This document shows, one piece after another, positions 22,147-30,647 of a stretch of 64,000 nt of DNA. Source of the stretch: Bradyrhizobium sp. CCGE-LA001. Its GTDB lineage: Bacteria; Pseudomonadota; Alphaproteobacteria; Rhizobiales; Xanthobacteraceae. The first letter of the stretch is position 1, and every line of letters starts with the position of its first letter. The notes under the pieces were generated by a model. The model saw nothing but the letters and a program-made list of their open reading frames with translations, was not told the DNA's origin and searched no databases. The DNA is taken from positions 2,411,501 to 2,475,500 of the forward strand of contig NZ_CP013949.1 of assembly GCF_000296215.2 (NCBI RefSeq), written 5' to 3'. The position numbers were made by a program, and so were the translations under genes.

Positions 22147-23223
22147 ATGCCCGATAGCGTTCAGGAAGTCTTGCAGTCCTTTGCCAGGGGCGAGCTCGTG
22201 GTCGTCACTGACGACGACGATCGCGAGGGCGAGGGCGATCTGATCGTCGCCGCCTCGCTCTGCACCGCCGAGAAGATGGCGTTCATCATCCGCCACACCT
22301 CCGGCATCGTCTGCGCCCCCGTGACCACGGAGGACGCGCGCCGCCTGCGGCTCGATCCGATGGTCGCCCACAACGATTCCGCACACACCACCGCGTTCAC
22401 GGTGTCGATCGATTACAAGCCCGACGGCGGCACCGGTATCTCGGCCGAGGAACGCGCCTCCTGCTGCCGCGCGCTGTCCAATCCCAATGTCGGCGCCAAC
22501 GATTTCGCCCGGCCCGGCCACATCTTCCCGCTGATCGCCAAGGACGGCGGCGTGCTGCTGCGCTCCGGCCATACCGAGGCTGCCGTGGACCTCTGCAAGC
22601 TCTCGGGCCTGCCTCCGGTCGGCGTCATCAGCGAGCTCATGAACGACGATGGCAGCGTGATGAAGGGGGAGCAGGTCTCCCGCTTCGCCGCCCAGCACAA
22701 GCTCAAGCACGTCACCATCGCGGACATGATCGCCTACCGTCAGGCGCGCGAGAAGCTGATCGAGCGGGTCTCGACCTTCGTGACCGAGAGCCCGATCGGC
22801 CCCTTGCAGGGCTATGCCTATCGTTCGCCGTTCGATTCCATCGCCCATGTCGCTTTCGTCTACAACGGCGTCGGTGACGGCAAGAACGTGCTGACGCGCT
22901 TCCACAAGCCCAACATCGTCAAGGATACCTTTACCGGCCACAAGCGCATGGCGGCGGTGCTCGAGCACTTCAAGAAGTCCGGCCGTGGCGTATTGGTTTA
23001 CTTGCGCGACGGCGCAGCCGGTGTCCCCGTGTCACCGCTGCCCGACGAGAGCGCGACCGAGGCGGACCGCAACCGGCAGTGGCGCGAGGTCGGTGTCGGC
23101 GCGCAGATCCTGCGCGATCTCGGCGTCACCTCGATCCGGCATCTCACCTCCTCGGTGCATGACTACAAAGGCCTGTCCGGCTTCGGCATCGAGATCGTCG
23201 CCAACGAGCAGCTGGAAAGCTAG
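22147..23223 (+). CDS. ribB: 3,4-dihydroxy-2-butanone 4-phosphate synthase with degenerate RibA-like domain
   Basis: Residues 1 to about 205 form a complete RibB domain: VVVTDDDDREGEGDLIVAAS (acidic Mg/ribulose-5-phosphate site), HTSGIVCAP, DYKPDGGTGISAEERA, FARPGHIFPLIA and RSGHTEAAVDLCKLSG. It makes DHBP from ribulose 5-phosphate in riboflavin synthesis. The C-terminal 150 residues align in layout with GTP cyclohydrolase II (HKRMAAVLEHFKKSGRGVLV, then GVGAQILRDLGVTSIRHLTS) but contain no cysteine at all, so the zinc site of RibA is absent. The second activity is therefore probably lost, as in RibBX-type proteins. No FMN riboswitch is visible in the 189 bases upstream. Confidence 0.92.
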   Translation: MPDSVQEVLQSFARGELVVVTDDDDREGEGDLIVAASLCTAEKMAFIIRHTSGIVCAPVTTEDARRLRLDPMVAHNDSAHTTAFTVSIDYKPDGGTGISAEERASCCRALSNPNVGANDFARPGHIFPLIAKDGGVLLRSGHTEAAVDLCKLSGLPPVGVISELMNDDGSVMKGEQVSRFAAQHKLKHVTIADMIAYRQAREKLIERVSTFVTESPIGPLQGYAYRSPFDSIAHVAFVYNGVGDGKNVLTRFHKPNIVKDTFTGHKRMAAVLEHFKKSGRGVLVYLRDGAAGVPVSPLPDESATEADRNRQWREVGVGAQILRDLGVTSIRHLTSSVHDYKGLSGFGIEIVANEQLES

Positions 23224-23280
23224 CGCTGTCATCCTGGGCCGCACGACGCGCGTCCGTGGAGCCACGCAGGTCCATCGATC

Positions 23281-23295
23281 TGCAATGCAATTGCA
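23281..23295. promoter_or_regulatory. Inverted repeat upstream of gcdH
   Basis: TGCAAT-GCA-ATTGCA is a perfect 6-bp inverted repeat with a 3-base spacer, 66 bases before the chosen gcdH start. TTGCAC (23291-23296) and TTTAAT (23312-23317), 15 bases apart, could be a promoter overlapping it. A regulator of glutaryl-CoA catabolism might bind there. Confidence 0.4.
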
Positions 23296-23361
23296 CTTGT
23301 TGCCGCGGCGCTTTAATTTGTCGGGCAATTTATGACGGAACCAGACGCGAAAGGACGTTTC

Positions 23362-24576
23362 ATGAGCGTGCGCCCTCAGGCCAAGGACAAGCCGGCTGCG
23401 GCTTCTTTCCAATGGGACGATCCGTTCCTGCTCGACGAGCAACTCACCGAAGACGAGCGCATGGTGCGCGACACCGCTCGCGCCTATGCCCAGGACAAGC
23501 TGCTGCCGCGCGTCTCCAAGGCTTATCTCGAAGAGACGACCGACCGCGAGATCTTCAACGAGATGGGTGAGCTCGGCCTGATCGGCATCACGCTGCCGGA
23601 GGAATATGGCTGCGCCAATGCGAGCTATGTCGCCTATGGTCTCGTCGCGCGCGAGATCGAGCGCGTCGATTCCGGCTACCGCTCGATGAATTCGGTGCAG
23701 TCCTCGCTGGTGATGTATCCGATCTACGCCTATGGCGACGAGAACCAGCGCAAGAAGTACCTGCCGAAGCTCGCCAGCGGCGAGTGGGTCGGCTGCTTCG
23801 GCCTGACCGAGCCCGATGCCGGCTCCGATCCGGCCGGCATGAAGACCCGCGCGGAGAAGGTGGCGGATGGCTATCGCCTCACCGGCAGCAAGATGTGGAT
23901 CTCGAACGCGCCGATCGCCGACGTGTTCGTGGTCTGGGCCAAGTCGGCCGCGCACGACAACCAGATCCGCGGCTTCGTGCTGGAGAAGGGCATGAAAGGC
24001 CTCTCCGCGCCGAAGATCGGCGGCAAGCTCTCGCTTCGCGCCTCCATCACCGGCGAGGTCGTGATGGACGGTGTCGTGGTTCCCGAGGATGCGCTACTGC
24101 CCAACGTCTCCGGCCTCAAGGGTCCGTTCGGTTGTCTCAACCGCGCCCGCTACGGCATCTCCTGGGGTGCGCTGGGCGCCGCCGAGGACTGCATGCATCG
24201 CGCCCGTCAGTACACGCTCGATCGCAAGCAGTTCGGCAAGCCGCTCGCGGCCACCCAGCTGGTGCAGAAGAAGCTCGCCGACATGGAGACCGAAATCGCG
24301 CTCGGCCTGCAGGGTAGCTTGCGCGTCGGTCGCCTGATGGACGAGGGCAAGTTCGCGCCCGAGATGATCTCGATCATGAAGCGCAACAATTGCGGCAAGG
24401 CGCTCGACATCGCCCGCACCGCCCGCGACATGCACGGCGGCAACGGCATCTCGATCGAGTACCATGTGATGCGCCACGTCCATAATCTCGAGACGGTCAA
24501 CACCTACGAGGGCACCCACGACGTCCATGCCCTGATCCTGGGCCGCGCGATCACGGGCATTCAGGCGTTTTTCTGA
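23362..24576 (+). CDS. gcdH: Glutaryl-CoA dehydrogenase
   Basis: The 404-residue acyl-CoA dehydrogenase follows the GCDH pattern closely: FQWDDPFLLDEQLTEDERMV, EVERVDSGYRS-like REIERVDSGYRSMNSVQSSL, GCFGLTEPDAGSDP, KGLSAPKIGGKLSLRASITG, LPNVSGLKGPFGCLN and the catalytic-Glu region NTYEGTHDVHALILGRA. It would oxidise and decarboxylate glutaryl-CoA to crotonyl-CoA with FAD, in lysine, tryptophan and aromatic degradation. The start at 23362 (MSVRPQAKD) has GAAAGGA 7 bases upstream; ATG 23332 is an in-frame alternative. Confidence 0.92.
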   Translation: MSVRPQAKDKPAAASFQWDDPFLLDEQLTEDERMVRDTARAYAQDKLLPRVSKAYLEETTDREIFNEMGELGLIGITLPEEYGCANASYVAYGLVAREIERVDSGYRSMNSVQSSLVMYPIYAYGDENQRKKYLPKLASGEWVGCFGLTEPDAGSDPAGMKTRAEKVADGYRLTGSKMWISNAPIADVFVVWAKSAAHDNQIRGFVLEKGMKGLSAPKIGGKLSLRASITGEVVMDGVVVPEDALLPNVSGLKGPFGCLNRARYGISWGALGAAEDCMHRARQYTLDRKQFGKPLAATQLVQKKLADMETEIALGLQGSLRVGRLMDEGKFAPEMISIMKRNNCGKALDIARTARDMHGGNGISIEYHVMRHVHNLETVNTYEGTHDVHALILGRAITGIQAFF

Positions 24577-24604
24577 CCGCGTTCCGTGGTTGTCGTCTTG
24601 CTCG

Positions 24605-24726
24605 GTGTCATCGCCCGCCCCGTGCGCAATTGCGCACTAGGGCGGGCGATCCAGTATCCCAGAGACCTCGCCTTTGCCACCGGCGCCACGGCGTACTGGA
24701 TACCCCGCCTTCGCGGGGTATGACGG
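24605..24726. repeat. Intergenic inverted repeat, 'GGCGATCCAGTA' family
   Basis: The element carries GGCGATCCAGTATCCC near the left and GCGTACTGGATACCCCGCCT near the right, ending GGGGTATGACGG. Inner inverted blocks (GCGCAATTGCGC) are also present. A related copy lies at 59826-59927. Confidence 0.75.
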
Positions 24727-24757
24727 CGGGGGGGTGGAGTAATGCACAGGAAGTCTC

Positions 24758-25675
24758 ATGTCCGACAACGACGACGTCCCGTTCAACCGCAACTTTCCGC
24801 TGAAGCCTGGAATCGTCGAGGAAGTCCGCCCCGGCGTGCGCCGCGTGCTCTGTAACAATCCGAGCCCGTTCACCTTCACCGGCACGGTCAGCTACATCGT
24901 CGGCACCGGCAATGTCGCGATCATCGATCCCGGCCCGGACGACGCGGCGCATGCGGCAGCGCTGCTCGATGCCGTGCGCGGCGAGACGGTGAGCCACATC
25001 TTCGTCACCCACACCCACCGCGACCATTCGCCGAACGCAGCGCGGATCAAGCAGGCGACCGGTGCGCCCGTTTATGCCGAAGGCCCCCACCGCGCCTCGC
25101 GCCCGCGCTTCGAAAGCGAGAAGCACAATCCGGAATCCGGCTCTGATCGCGATTTCGTCCCCGACATCAGGATCGCCCATGGCGACGTCGTGGAAGGCGA
25201 CGGCTGGCGGCTCGAGGCGGTGGCGACGCCCGGCCACACCGCCAATCATCTGGCGTTTGCCTGGCCCGAGCAGAAGTTCAACTTCGTCGGCGATCACGTG
25301 ATGGGCTGGTCGACCTCGATCGTCGCACCGCCCGACGGCTCGATGATCGACTATATGGACTCGCTGGACCGCCTCGCCGCGCGTGAGGAAGATCTGTACT
25401 TCTCCGGCCATGGCCCCGAGATTCCGGATGGACCGCGCTTCGTGCGCTTCCTGATCCGTCATCGCAAGGCGCGCGAGGCCTCGATCCTGCATCGTCTCGG
25501 CAAGGGCGAGACCGATATCCCGACGATGGTGCGCGCGATCTATATCGGCATCGATCCCCGGCTGACGACGGCGGCCGGCTATTCCGTGCTGGCGCACCTC
25601 GAAGATCTGGTCGCCCGCGGCGTGGTGGCGACAGACGGCGATCCCGTGATCGGCGGGACGTATCGGATGGCCTAG
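24758..25675 (+). CDS. MBL-fold metallohydrolase (LACTB2-like)
   Basis: The 305-residue protein has the metallo-beta-lactamase fold ligands THTHRDHSP (HxHxDH), AVATPGHTANHLAF (His), FVGDHVMGWS (Asp) and SGHGPEI (His). The C-terminal winged-helix-like part (GYSVLAHLEDLVARGVVATD) is found in LACTB2-like proteins, which include endoribonucleases and thioester hydrolases. The ribosome binding site is AGGAAG before the ATG. It follows gcdH on the same strand but is separated by a repeat element, so co-transcription is uncertain. Function not specific. Confidence 0.85.
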   Translation: MSDNDDVPFNRNFPLKPGIVEEVRPGVRRVLCNNPSPFTFTGTVSYIVGTGNVAIIDPGPDDAAHAAALLDAVRGETVSHIFVTHTHRDHSPNAARIKQATGAPVYAEGPHRASRPRFESEKHNPESGSDRDFVPDIRIAHGDVVEGDGWRLEAVATPGHTANHLAFAWPEQKFNFVGDHVMGWSTSIVAPPDGSMIDYMDSLDRLAAREEDLYFSGHGPEIPDGPRFVRFLIRHRKAREASILHRLGKGETDIPTMVRAIYIGIDPRLTTAAGYSVLAHLEDLVARGVVATDGDPVIGGTYRMA

Positions 25676-25677
25676 GG

Positions 25678-25750
25678 GCGAATGGCGAGTGGCGAGTGGG
25701 GAGTAGCGGATGAGAGTGGCTTCCATTCGCTATTCGCTACTCGCTATTTC
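25678..25750. repeat. 'GCGAATGGCGAGTGGCGAGT' inverted repeat
   Basis: GGCGAATGGCGAGTGGCGAG in the left half is echoed by CCATTCGCTATTCGCTACTC and CGCTATTTC in the right half, giving an imperfect hairpin. Its right end overlaps the stop codon of the DUF1499 gene (CTA at 25744-25746 on the plus strand). Confidence 0.6.
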
Positions 25751-26598
25751 TTCACCGTCTTCGCCGGGGCCTTGGGCGGAGCGACCGGCGTCTTCTTCAC
25801 CGGCTTCAGCGCATCGGCATCGGCGGCGGTGTTGAGGTCATCGATGAACTTCTTGACGCGGGCGGCGTTGCTGCCGAGGTCGCTTTCGAAATAGCGGGAG
25901 GCCGAGCGGATATCGACGCGGGAATCATCGCCGTCGGGCACGACGCGGATCGAGACGTCCTCGCGGAAGCCCATGATCGGCGTGCGTGCTACCGCCTCGA
26001 TGCGGCCGATCCGGCGCGGCGGCTGCGGGGCGCGCTCGTCGATGACGAGCCATTTGCGCTTGTTGACGAGCTGGCGCGCGATCGCATAGGCGCGGTCGAC
26101 CGGAAGCTCCAGCTCGATCGGCTCGATGTCGGGATAGAACTGGCGCTGCTGCTCGGCCGAATAGAGGCCGGCATAGACCGCGGTGTTGGTGCCGTCGCCG
26201 GTGCGGACGGGCGCCAGCGCGTCGAAGCGCGGCGGGTCGATCGGATTGGTGGTGATGTCGTAGATCGCCGGCAGCTTGCGATATTGCAGGGCGAGATAGC
26301 CGGGATAGGCGAGGATCATCCCGTCGATCAGGAAAGCGAGCAGGATGCGCCCCATACCGCGCGAGCCGTTCTGCCAGATCGCGGCAAAGCCGGCGAGCCC
26401 GAACAGGATCGACAGACCGGCGATCGCCAGGCCGCCGAAGAAGGTCATCAGCGCCGGCTTCATCTCCAGGAAGTCGAAGCGAACGATGATGATCGAGACC
26501 ACCACCGCCACCACCGCGAACACGGCCAGATTGCGCGCCCAGTTCGCGAGGCTGGACACGGGCTCCGATTGGTAGGGAGCGGAAAACCTGCGGGCCAT
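25744..26598 (-). CDS. DUF1499-domain membrane protein
   Basis: The 284-residue protein starts MARRFSAPYQSEPVSSLANW and has three hydrophobic helices (NLAVFAVVAVVVSIIIVRF; ALMTFFGGLAIAGLSILFGL; MGRILLAFLIDGMILAYPGY). The DUF1499 domain follows: ITTNPIDPPRFDAL, YPDIEPIELELPVDRAYAIA, ARTPIMGFREDVSIRVVPDG, DIRSASRYFESDLGSNAARV. The Lys/Pro/Ala tail is low-complexity. DUF1499 proteins are of unknown function, sometimes linked to lipid or envelope traits. A GTG start at 26670 would add 24 residues; the family N-terminus supports 26598. Confidence 0.82.
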   Translation of the reverse strand: MARRFSAPYQSEPVSSLANWARNLAVFAVVAVVVSIIIVRFDFLEMKPALMTFFGGLAIAGLSILFGLAGFAAIWQNGSRGMGRILLAFLIDGMILAYPGYLALQYRKLPAIYDITTNPIDPPRFDALAPVRTGDGTNTAVYAGLYSAEQQRQFYPDIEPIELELPVDRAYAIARQLVNKRKWLVIDERAPQPPRRIGRIEAVARTPIMGFREDVSIRVVPDGDDSRVDIRSASRYFESDLGSNAARVKKFIDDLNTAADADALKPVKKTPVAPPKAPAKTVKK

Positions 26599-26710
26599 CG
26601 GGACGAACTCTGCCGGGGTTTCGGAGGCGGTGCCGGCCGATCCGGCGCGACGATGGGCCGTTGAGACCACGCCCCGGGGGCAAATTCAAGAGTTCCGCAG
26701 GCGCTCTCGT

Positions 26711-26797
26711 CGTCATGGCCGGGCTTGTCCCGGCCATCCACGTCTATCTTTGCCGCGGTCGATACGTGAATGGCTGGGTCAAGCCCCGGGCATGACG
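26711..26797. repeat. Intergenic inverted repeat, 'CGTCATGGCCGGGCTTG' family
   Basis: CGTCATGGCCGGGCTTGTCC at the left and GTCAAGCCCCGGGCATGACG at the right are inverted copies. It is a shorter relative of the element at 15916-16040, lying in the gap between two minus-strand genes. Confidence 0.75.
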
Positions 26798-26808
26798 CCC
26801 GTGCCGAA

Positions 26809-28437
26809 CTATGCCGCCGCGTTCGGGAAGCGGTAATCCTTGAACTGGTCGCGCAGCGCCGTTTTCAGGATCTTGCCGGTGGCCGTGTGCGGAATCCCAT
26901 CGACGAAGGCGACGTCGTCGGGCATCCACCATTTGGCGATCTTGCCGTCCATGAACTTCAATATCTCCTCGCGCGTGGCCTGCTGGCCCTGCTTGAGCTG
27001 CACGATCAGCAGCGGCCGCTCGTCCCATTTGGGGTGGAACACGCCGATCACGGCGGCTTCCGCCACGGCGGGATGGCCGACCGCGAGGTTTTCGAGGTCG
27101 ATCGAGGAAATCCACTCGCCGCCGGACTTGATCACGTCCTTGGAGCGGTCGGTGATCCGCATGTAGCCGTCCTCGTCGATGGTCGAGACGTCGCCGGTGT
27201 CGAAGAAGCCGTCCTCGTCGAGGATGTTGGCATCGACCCGGTAATAGGCCTTGGCGACGGCTGGTCCCGCGACCTTGAGCCGCCCGAAGGTTTTGCCATC
27301 CCAGGGCAGCTCCTTGCCGGCATCGTCGGTGATCTTCATCTCGACCGCGAACGGCGCATAGCCCTGCATCTGGAGCACGTCGAGCTTGGCATCGCCGGTT
27401 GCGTTCTGGAACGGCGGCTTCAGGGCCGCGACGCTGCCGATCGGGCTCATCTCGGTCATGCCCCAGGCGTGGCGGACGTTCGAGCCCATGTCGAGGAAGG
27501 CCTTGATCATCGAGCGCGGCATCGCCGAGCCGCCGCAGATCACCATCTTCAGGTCCGGCAGCTTCAGATTGTTCGCGGCCATGTGCTGGAGCAGCATCAG
27601 CCACACCGTGGGTACGCCCGCGGTATGCGTCACCTTCTCGGTCGAGAGCAGCTCGTAGACCGAGGCGCCATCGAGCTTGGCGCCGGGCATCACCAGTTTG
27701 GTGCCCTGCGAGGGCGCCGAGAACGCGATGCCCCAACTGTTGGCGTGGAACAGCGGAACCACCGGCAGCATTGTCTCGGACGCGCTGGTGCCGAGCGCGT
27801 CGACATTGTTGGCCATCAGCGCGTGCAGCACGTTGGAGCGATGCGAATAGAGCACACCCTTGGGGTCGCCCGTCGTGCCCGACGTGTAGCACATCGCCGC
27901 TGCCGTGTTCTCGTCAAAGTCCTTCCATTTGAATTTGCCGTCGGCCTGCGCAATCCAGTCCTCGTAGGCGACCGCCTGCTTCAACGTGGTCTCGGGCATA
28001 TGCGCCTTGTCGGTGAGCACGACGTAGCGTTCGACGCTCGGCAGCTTGTCGGCGATCTTCTCCAGGATCGGAATGAAGGTGAGATCGGTCACCACGATGC
28101 GGTCCTGCGCATGGTTGATGATCCAGGCGATCTGTTCGGGGAAAAGGCGGGGATTGACGGTATGGCAGATGGCGCCGATCCCCATGATGCCGTACCACAC
28201 CTCGAGATGGCGCCAAGTGTTCCAGGCAATCGTCGCGACACGGTCGCCGAGCTTGATGTTGTCGCGCTCCAGCATCTGCGAAACCTTGAGCGCACGCTTG
28301 TGGATCTCGGCGTAGGTGGTGCGGTGGATCGGTCCCTCGACCGAGCGCGTGACCACCTCCTGCTTGCCATGAATCCTTGCGGCATGTTCGATGATCCGGT
28401 GGCAGAGCAGGGGCCAATCTTGCATCAAACCGAGCAT
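26809..28437 (-). CDS. Fatty-acyl-CoA ligase (AMP-forming)
   Basis: The 542-residue ANL-superfamily enzyme has the P-loop motif YTSGTTGDPKGVLYSH, the A5-like HAWGMTEMSPIGS, GFFDTGDVSTIDEDGYMRIT, the hinge DRSKDVIKSGGEWISSIDLE and the C-terminal catalytic Lys in HTATGKILKTALRDQ. It would activate medium- or long-chain fatty acids to acyl-CoA via an acyl-adenylate. The start MLGLMQDWPLL (28437) is chosen because GGAGGA lies about 9 bases upstream; a GTG two codons earlier is too close to that site. Chain-length preference cannot be told. Confidence 0.9.
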   Translation of the reverse strand: MLGLMQDWPLLCHRIIEHAARIHGKQEVVTRSVEGPIHRTTYAEIHKRALKVSQMLERDNIKLGDRVATIAWNTWRHLEVWYGIMGIGAICHTVNPRLFPEQIAWIINHAQDRIVVTDLTFIPILEKIADKLPSVERYVVLTDKAHMPETTLKQAVAYEDWIAQADGKFKWKDFDENTAAAMCYTSGTTGDPKGVLYSHRSNVLHALMANNVDALGTSASETMLPVVPLFHANSWGIAFSAPSQGTKLVMPGAKLDGASVYELLSTEKVTHTAGVPTVWLMLLQHMAANNLKLPDLKMVICGGSAMPRSMIKAFLDMGSNVRHAWGMTEMSPIGSVAALKPPFQNATGDAKLDVLQMQGYAPFAVEMKITDDAGKELPWDGKTFGRLKVAGPAVAKAYYRVDANILDEDGFFDTGDVSTIDEDGYMRITDRSKDVIKSGGEWISSIDLENLAVGHPAVAEAAVIGVFHPKWDERPLLIVQLKQGQQATREEILKFMDGKIAKWWMPDDVAFVDGIPHTATGKILKTALRDQFKDYRFPNAAA

Positions 28438-28502
28438 TCTCACGTTCCTCCGAGAAGTCGCTGGGCGCGTTGTCGCTCTCAGCGTTGGGCCAAAGAATTG
28501 TC

Positions 28503-29594
28503 ATGAGTTTTAGCCTGCCGGACTTTCGCCGCAAATGGTCTTGTCGCGGCTATATGTCCACTGGGGCGGCAATGGTTACCGCTGCGGCGGGGCTGTTGCT
28601 GCTCGCCGAAACGGCAGAGGCGCGGAAATATCCTGCGCCGCTCGATATCTTCAATTTTGGAACACCAAAGCCGCGCGCTGCCGTTCGCGCCGCCAAAATT
28701 CCCCTTCCCAAGCCGCGCCCCGAGGAGGCCCCTAAGGCAACCTCGAAGGCATCGGAGGAGAGCCCGCCACAGGCCGCCGGCAAGCCGGCTCCCGACAAGC
28801 CGAGCGCGGACAAGCCCGCCGAGGCGGCGCCGCCGCCCGAGAAGCAGGCCTCGGCCTGCCGGCTGGCGCTGACGGAGGAGATCGCGATCGCGCCGTCCAT
28901 TCCCGATATCCGCGGCCCCGGCGCCTGCGGTGGCGAGGATCTGGTGCGGCTGGAGGCCGTCGTGCTGCCGGACAAGCGCAAGGTGGCGGTCAAGCCGGCG
29001 GCCATCCTCCGCTGCACCATGGCGTCCGCCCTTGCCGATTGGGTGCGCAAGGACATGGCGCCGCTGGCGACCAGCCTCGGCTCCGCGGTGAGCGAGCTCG
29101 ACAATTTCGACAGCTTCGAGTGCCGCGGCCGCAACCGTGTCGCCGGCGCGATGCTGTCCGAGCACGGCAAGGCCAATGCGATCGACATCCGCGCCATCAA
29201 GCTCGCCAACGGGCAGTCGATCGGCCTCACCGACCGGACCCTGTCGCGCGAGGTGCGCGAGCGCGTGCTGCATTCGGTGTGCGCGCGCTTCTCCACCGTG
29301 CTCGGTCCGGGCTCGGACTGGTACCACGAGGACCATATCCATCTCGATCTGGTGCAGCGGCGCAACGACTATCGGATCTGCCAGTGGAACGTCTGGGATC
29401 CCCTGCCGCAGGTCGCTCCCCTGCTGCCGGCGGAACGGCCCGAAGAGGCGCCGCCGCGCGAGGTCGCGGCCAAGCCGGAGACCAAGGAGGGTGCCGAGGA
29501 CGAGACCGCGGAGAAATCCTCTCCGTCCAAGGACAAGTCGGAGCCGAAGAAGAAGGCTCAACCATCGAAGCCGGGAATAAAAAAGCGCCGGTAA
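28503..29594 (+). CDS. Extensin-family (VanY-like) exported protein
   Basis: The 363-residue protein has a membrane or signal segment (STGAAMVTAAAGLLLLAETA), a Pro/Lys/Ala-rich linker (about residues 50-120) and the Extensin-like C domain: LADWVRKDMAPLATSLGSAV, SFECRGRNRVAGAMLSEHGK-ANAIDI, and WYHEDHIHLDLVQRRNDYRI. The SEHGxANAID and HxDHIHLD elements parallel the zinc ligands of D,D-carboxypeptidases (VanY/MepA fold), so a cell-wall peptidase role is plausible. The Lys/Pro-rich C-tail is low-complexity. The gene ends inside a bidirectional terminator. Confidence 0.85.
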   Translation: MSFSLPDFRRKWSCRGYMSTGAAMVTAAAGLLLLAETAEARKYPAPLDIFNFGTPKPRAAVRAAKIPLPKPRPEEAPKATSKASEESPPQAAGKPAPDKPSADKPAEAAPPPEKQASACRLALTEEIAIAPSIPDIRGPGACGGEDLVRLEAVVLPDKRKVAVKPAAILRCTMASALADWVRKDMAPLATSLGSAVSELDNFDSFECRGRNRVAGAMLSEHGKANAIDIRAIKLANGQSIGLTDRTLSREVRERVLHSVCARFSTVLGPGSDWYHEDHIHLDLVQRRNDYRICQWNVWDPLPQVAPLLPAERPEEAPPREVAAKPETKEGAEDETAEKSSPSKDKSEPKKKAQPSKPGIKKRR

Positions 29595-29608
29595 AACCGG
29601 CGCTTTTG
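29579..29608. terminator. Bidirectional intrinsic terminator
   Basis: AAAAGCGCCGG-TAAAA-CCGGCGCTTTT: an 11-bp perfect stem with A-runs on the left and T-runs on the right. It overlaps the stop region of the extensin-like gene and lies 23 bases from the stop of the convergent transpeptidase gene. It can serve both transcripts. Confidence 0.85.
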
Positions 29609-29630
29609 ATTGTCTGAGATCAGGAGGTGA

Positions 29631-30320
29631 TCAGTAGCTGGCCGCCTGGCCGGTCTGGCTGTTGCCGAGCGCAAGGCGCGAGTTGTAGGGCGAGTCGCCG
29701 TGCTTGGGCTCGAGCACCACGACGAGGGTGCCGACCTTGACGCGATCATAGAGATCGATCGCGTCCTCGTTGGTCAGGCGAATGCAGCCCGACGAGATCG
29801 AGGCGCCGATATATTCCGGCTGGTTGGTGCCGTGGATGCGGAACAGCGTGTCCTTGCCTCCCGAATGGAGGTACAGCGCGCGGGAGCCCATCGGGTTGTC
29901 CGGGCCGGGGGCGACATAGGTCGGCACGCCAAGGCGCGAGATTTCGCTGGGGGTAGGGTGCCAGGGCGGCCACTCGGTCTTGCTGGCCACCTTGGCGATG
30001 CCCGACCAGGCCATCGCCTCTTCACCGACGGTGATGCCGTAGCGGATCGCCTTGCCGCCATCCAGCACGTAATAAAGATAATGGTTGTCGGAATCGACCA
30101 CGATCGAGCCCGGCGCTTCCTTGCGGTGGTACTGGACGATGGCGCGGCGGAACGGCTCTGCAACCGCAGTATTCTCGTACTTGACCTTGGCGAGGAGTTC
30201 CTTGTCCTTCGGCTTGAACGCCTTGGTGTCGGTCGCCTCGTAACGCGTGGTGGCCTGCATGCAGCCCGACAGCATCAGGCCGGCGGCCAGAATCCCAAAT
30301 ATAACTTTCAGCGACGACAT
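29631..30320 (-). CDS. L,D-transpeptidase (YkuD domain) lipoprotein
   Basis: The 229-residue protein begins MSSLKVIFGILAAGLMLSGC, a lipoprotein signal with lipobox LSGC. The YkuD domain has VDSDNHYLYYVLDGGKAIRY and the catalytic FRIHGTN...SSGCIRLTNEDAIDLY, with His and Cys (SSGCIRL). It makes 3-3 (meso-DAP to meso-DAP) cross-links in peptidoglycan or anchors proteins, acting in the periplasm. Many paralogues exist in Rhizobiales. The start at 30320 is set by the lipoprotein signal; the frame is open further upstream. Confidence 0.92.
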   Translation of the reverse strand: MSSLKVIFGILAAGLMLSGCMQATTRYEATDTKAFKPKDKELLAKVKYENTAVAEPFRRAIVQYHRKEAPGSIVVDSDNHYLYYVLDGGKAIRYGITVGEEAMAWSGIAKVASKTEWPPWHPTPSEISRLGVPTYVAPGPDNPMGSRALYLHSGGKDTLFRIHGTNQPEYIGASISSGCIRLTNEDAIDLYDRVKVGTLVVVLEPKHGDSPYNSRLALGNSQTGQAASY

Positions 30321-30647
30321 GGTTTGGTTCCAATCAAAACAATACCGTGCGGAAGGCATGAGCTTACCGCCCAAGTTCCTCGACTCCGTTGATCCCATTA
30401 TCGTTGAAATCTGCCACAATTCCAGCACTGAAGGCCTTGTCCTGCGCTGCGAGAGCCGACCTGTGGCTTTTCTGCCGCAAATTTTTGCGGTTTTGGGATC
30501 GCCTAGGCCGCAAACTGTCGATTCCTTGCCACAGTTGAGCCTTGCCCCCACCCAAAATACCAACGCTTCGTTAATGCTGTTGTCATCGTGAACTTGTCAG
30601 AATCGCGCTAAGGGCTGTCGTTCTGTCGCAGGATCTCTGGAGTCGTC
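30321..30647. other. Divergent intergenic region, no gene seen
   Basis: This 327-bp gap separates the starts of the transpeptidase and CorA genes and must hold both promoters. It contains CCGCAAA-TT-TTTGCGG (30475-30490) followed by TTTT, a small hairpin on the plus strand that may stop a leader or act as an operator. An open frame of about 78 codons on the plus strand (from 30358) has no ribosome binding site or recognisable protein character. No metal riboswitch was recognised before corA. Confidence 0.5.

Noticed and set aside
26770..28506. Long plus-strand frame opposite the acyl-CoA ligase gene
   Set aside because: Shadow frame; the minus strand carries all ANL-family motifs.
30358..30591. 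Plus-strand frame of about 78 codons between the transpeptidase and corA
   Set aside because: No ribosome binding site and no protein character; it lies in a divergent promoter region.
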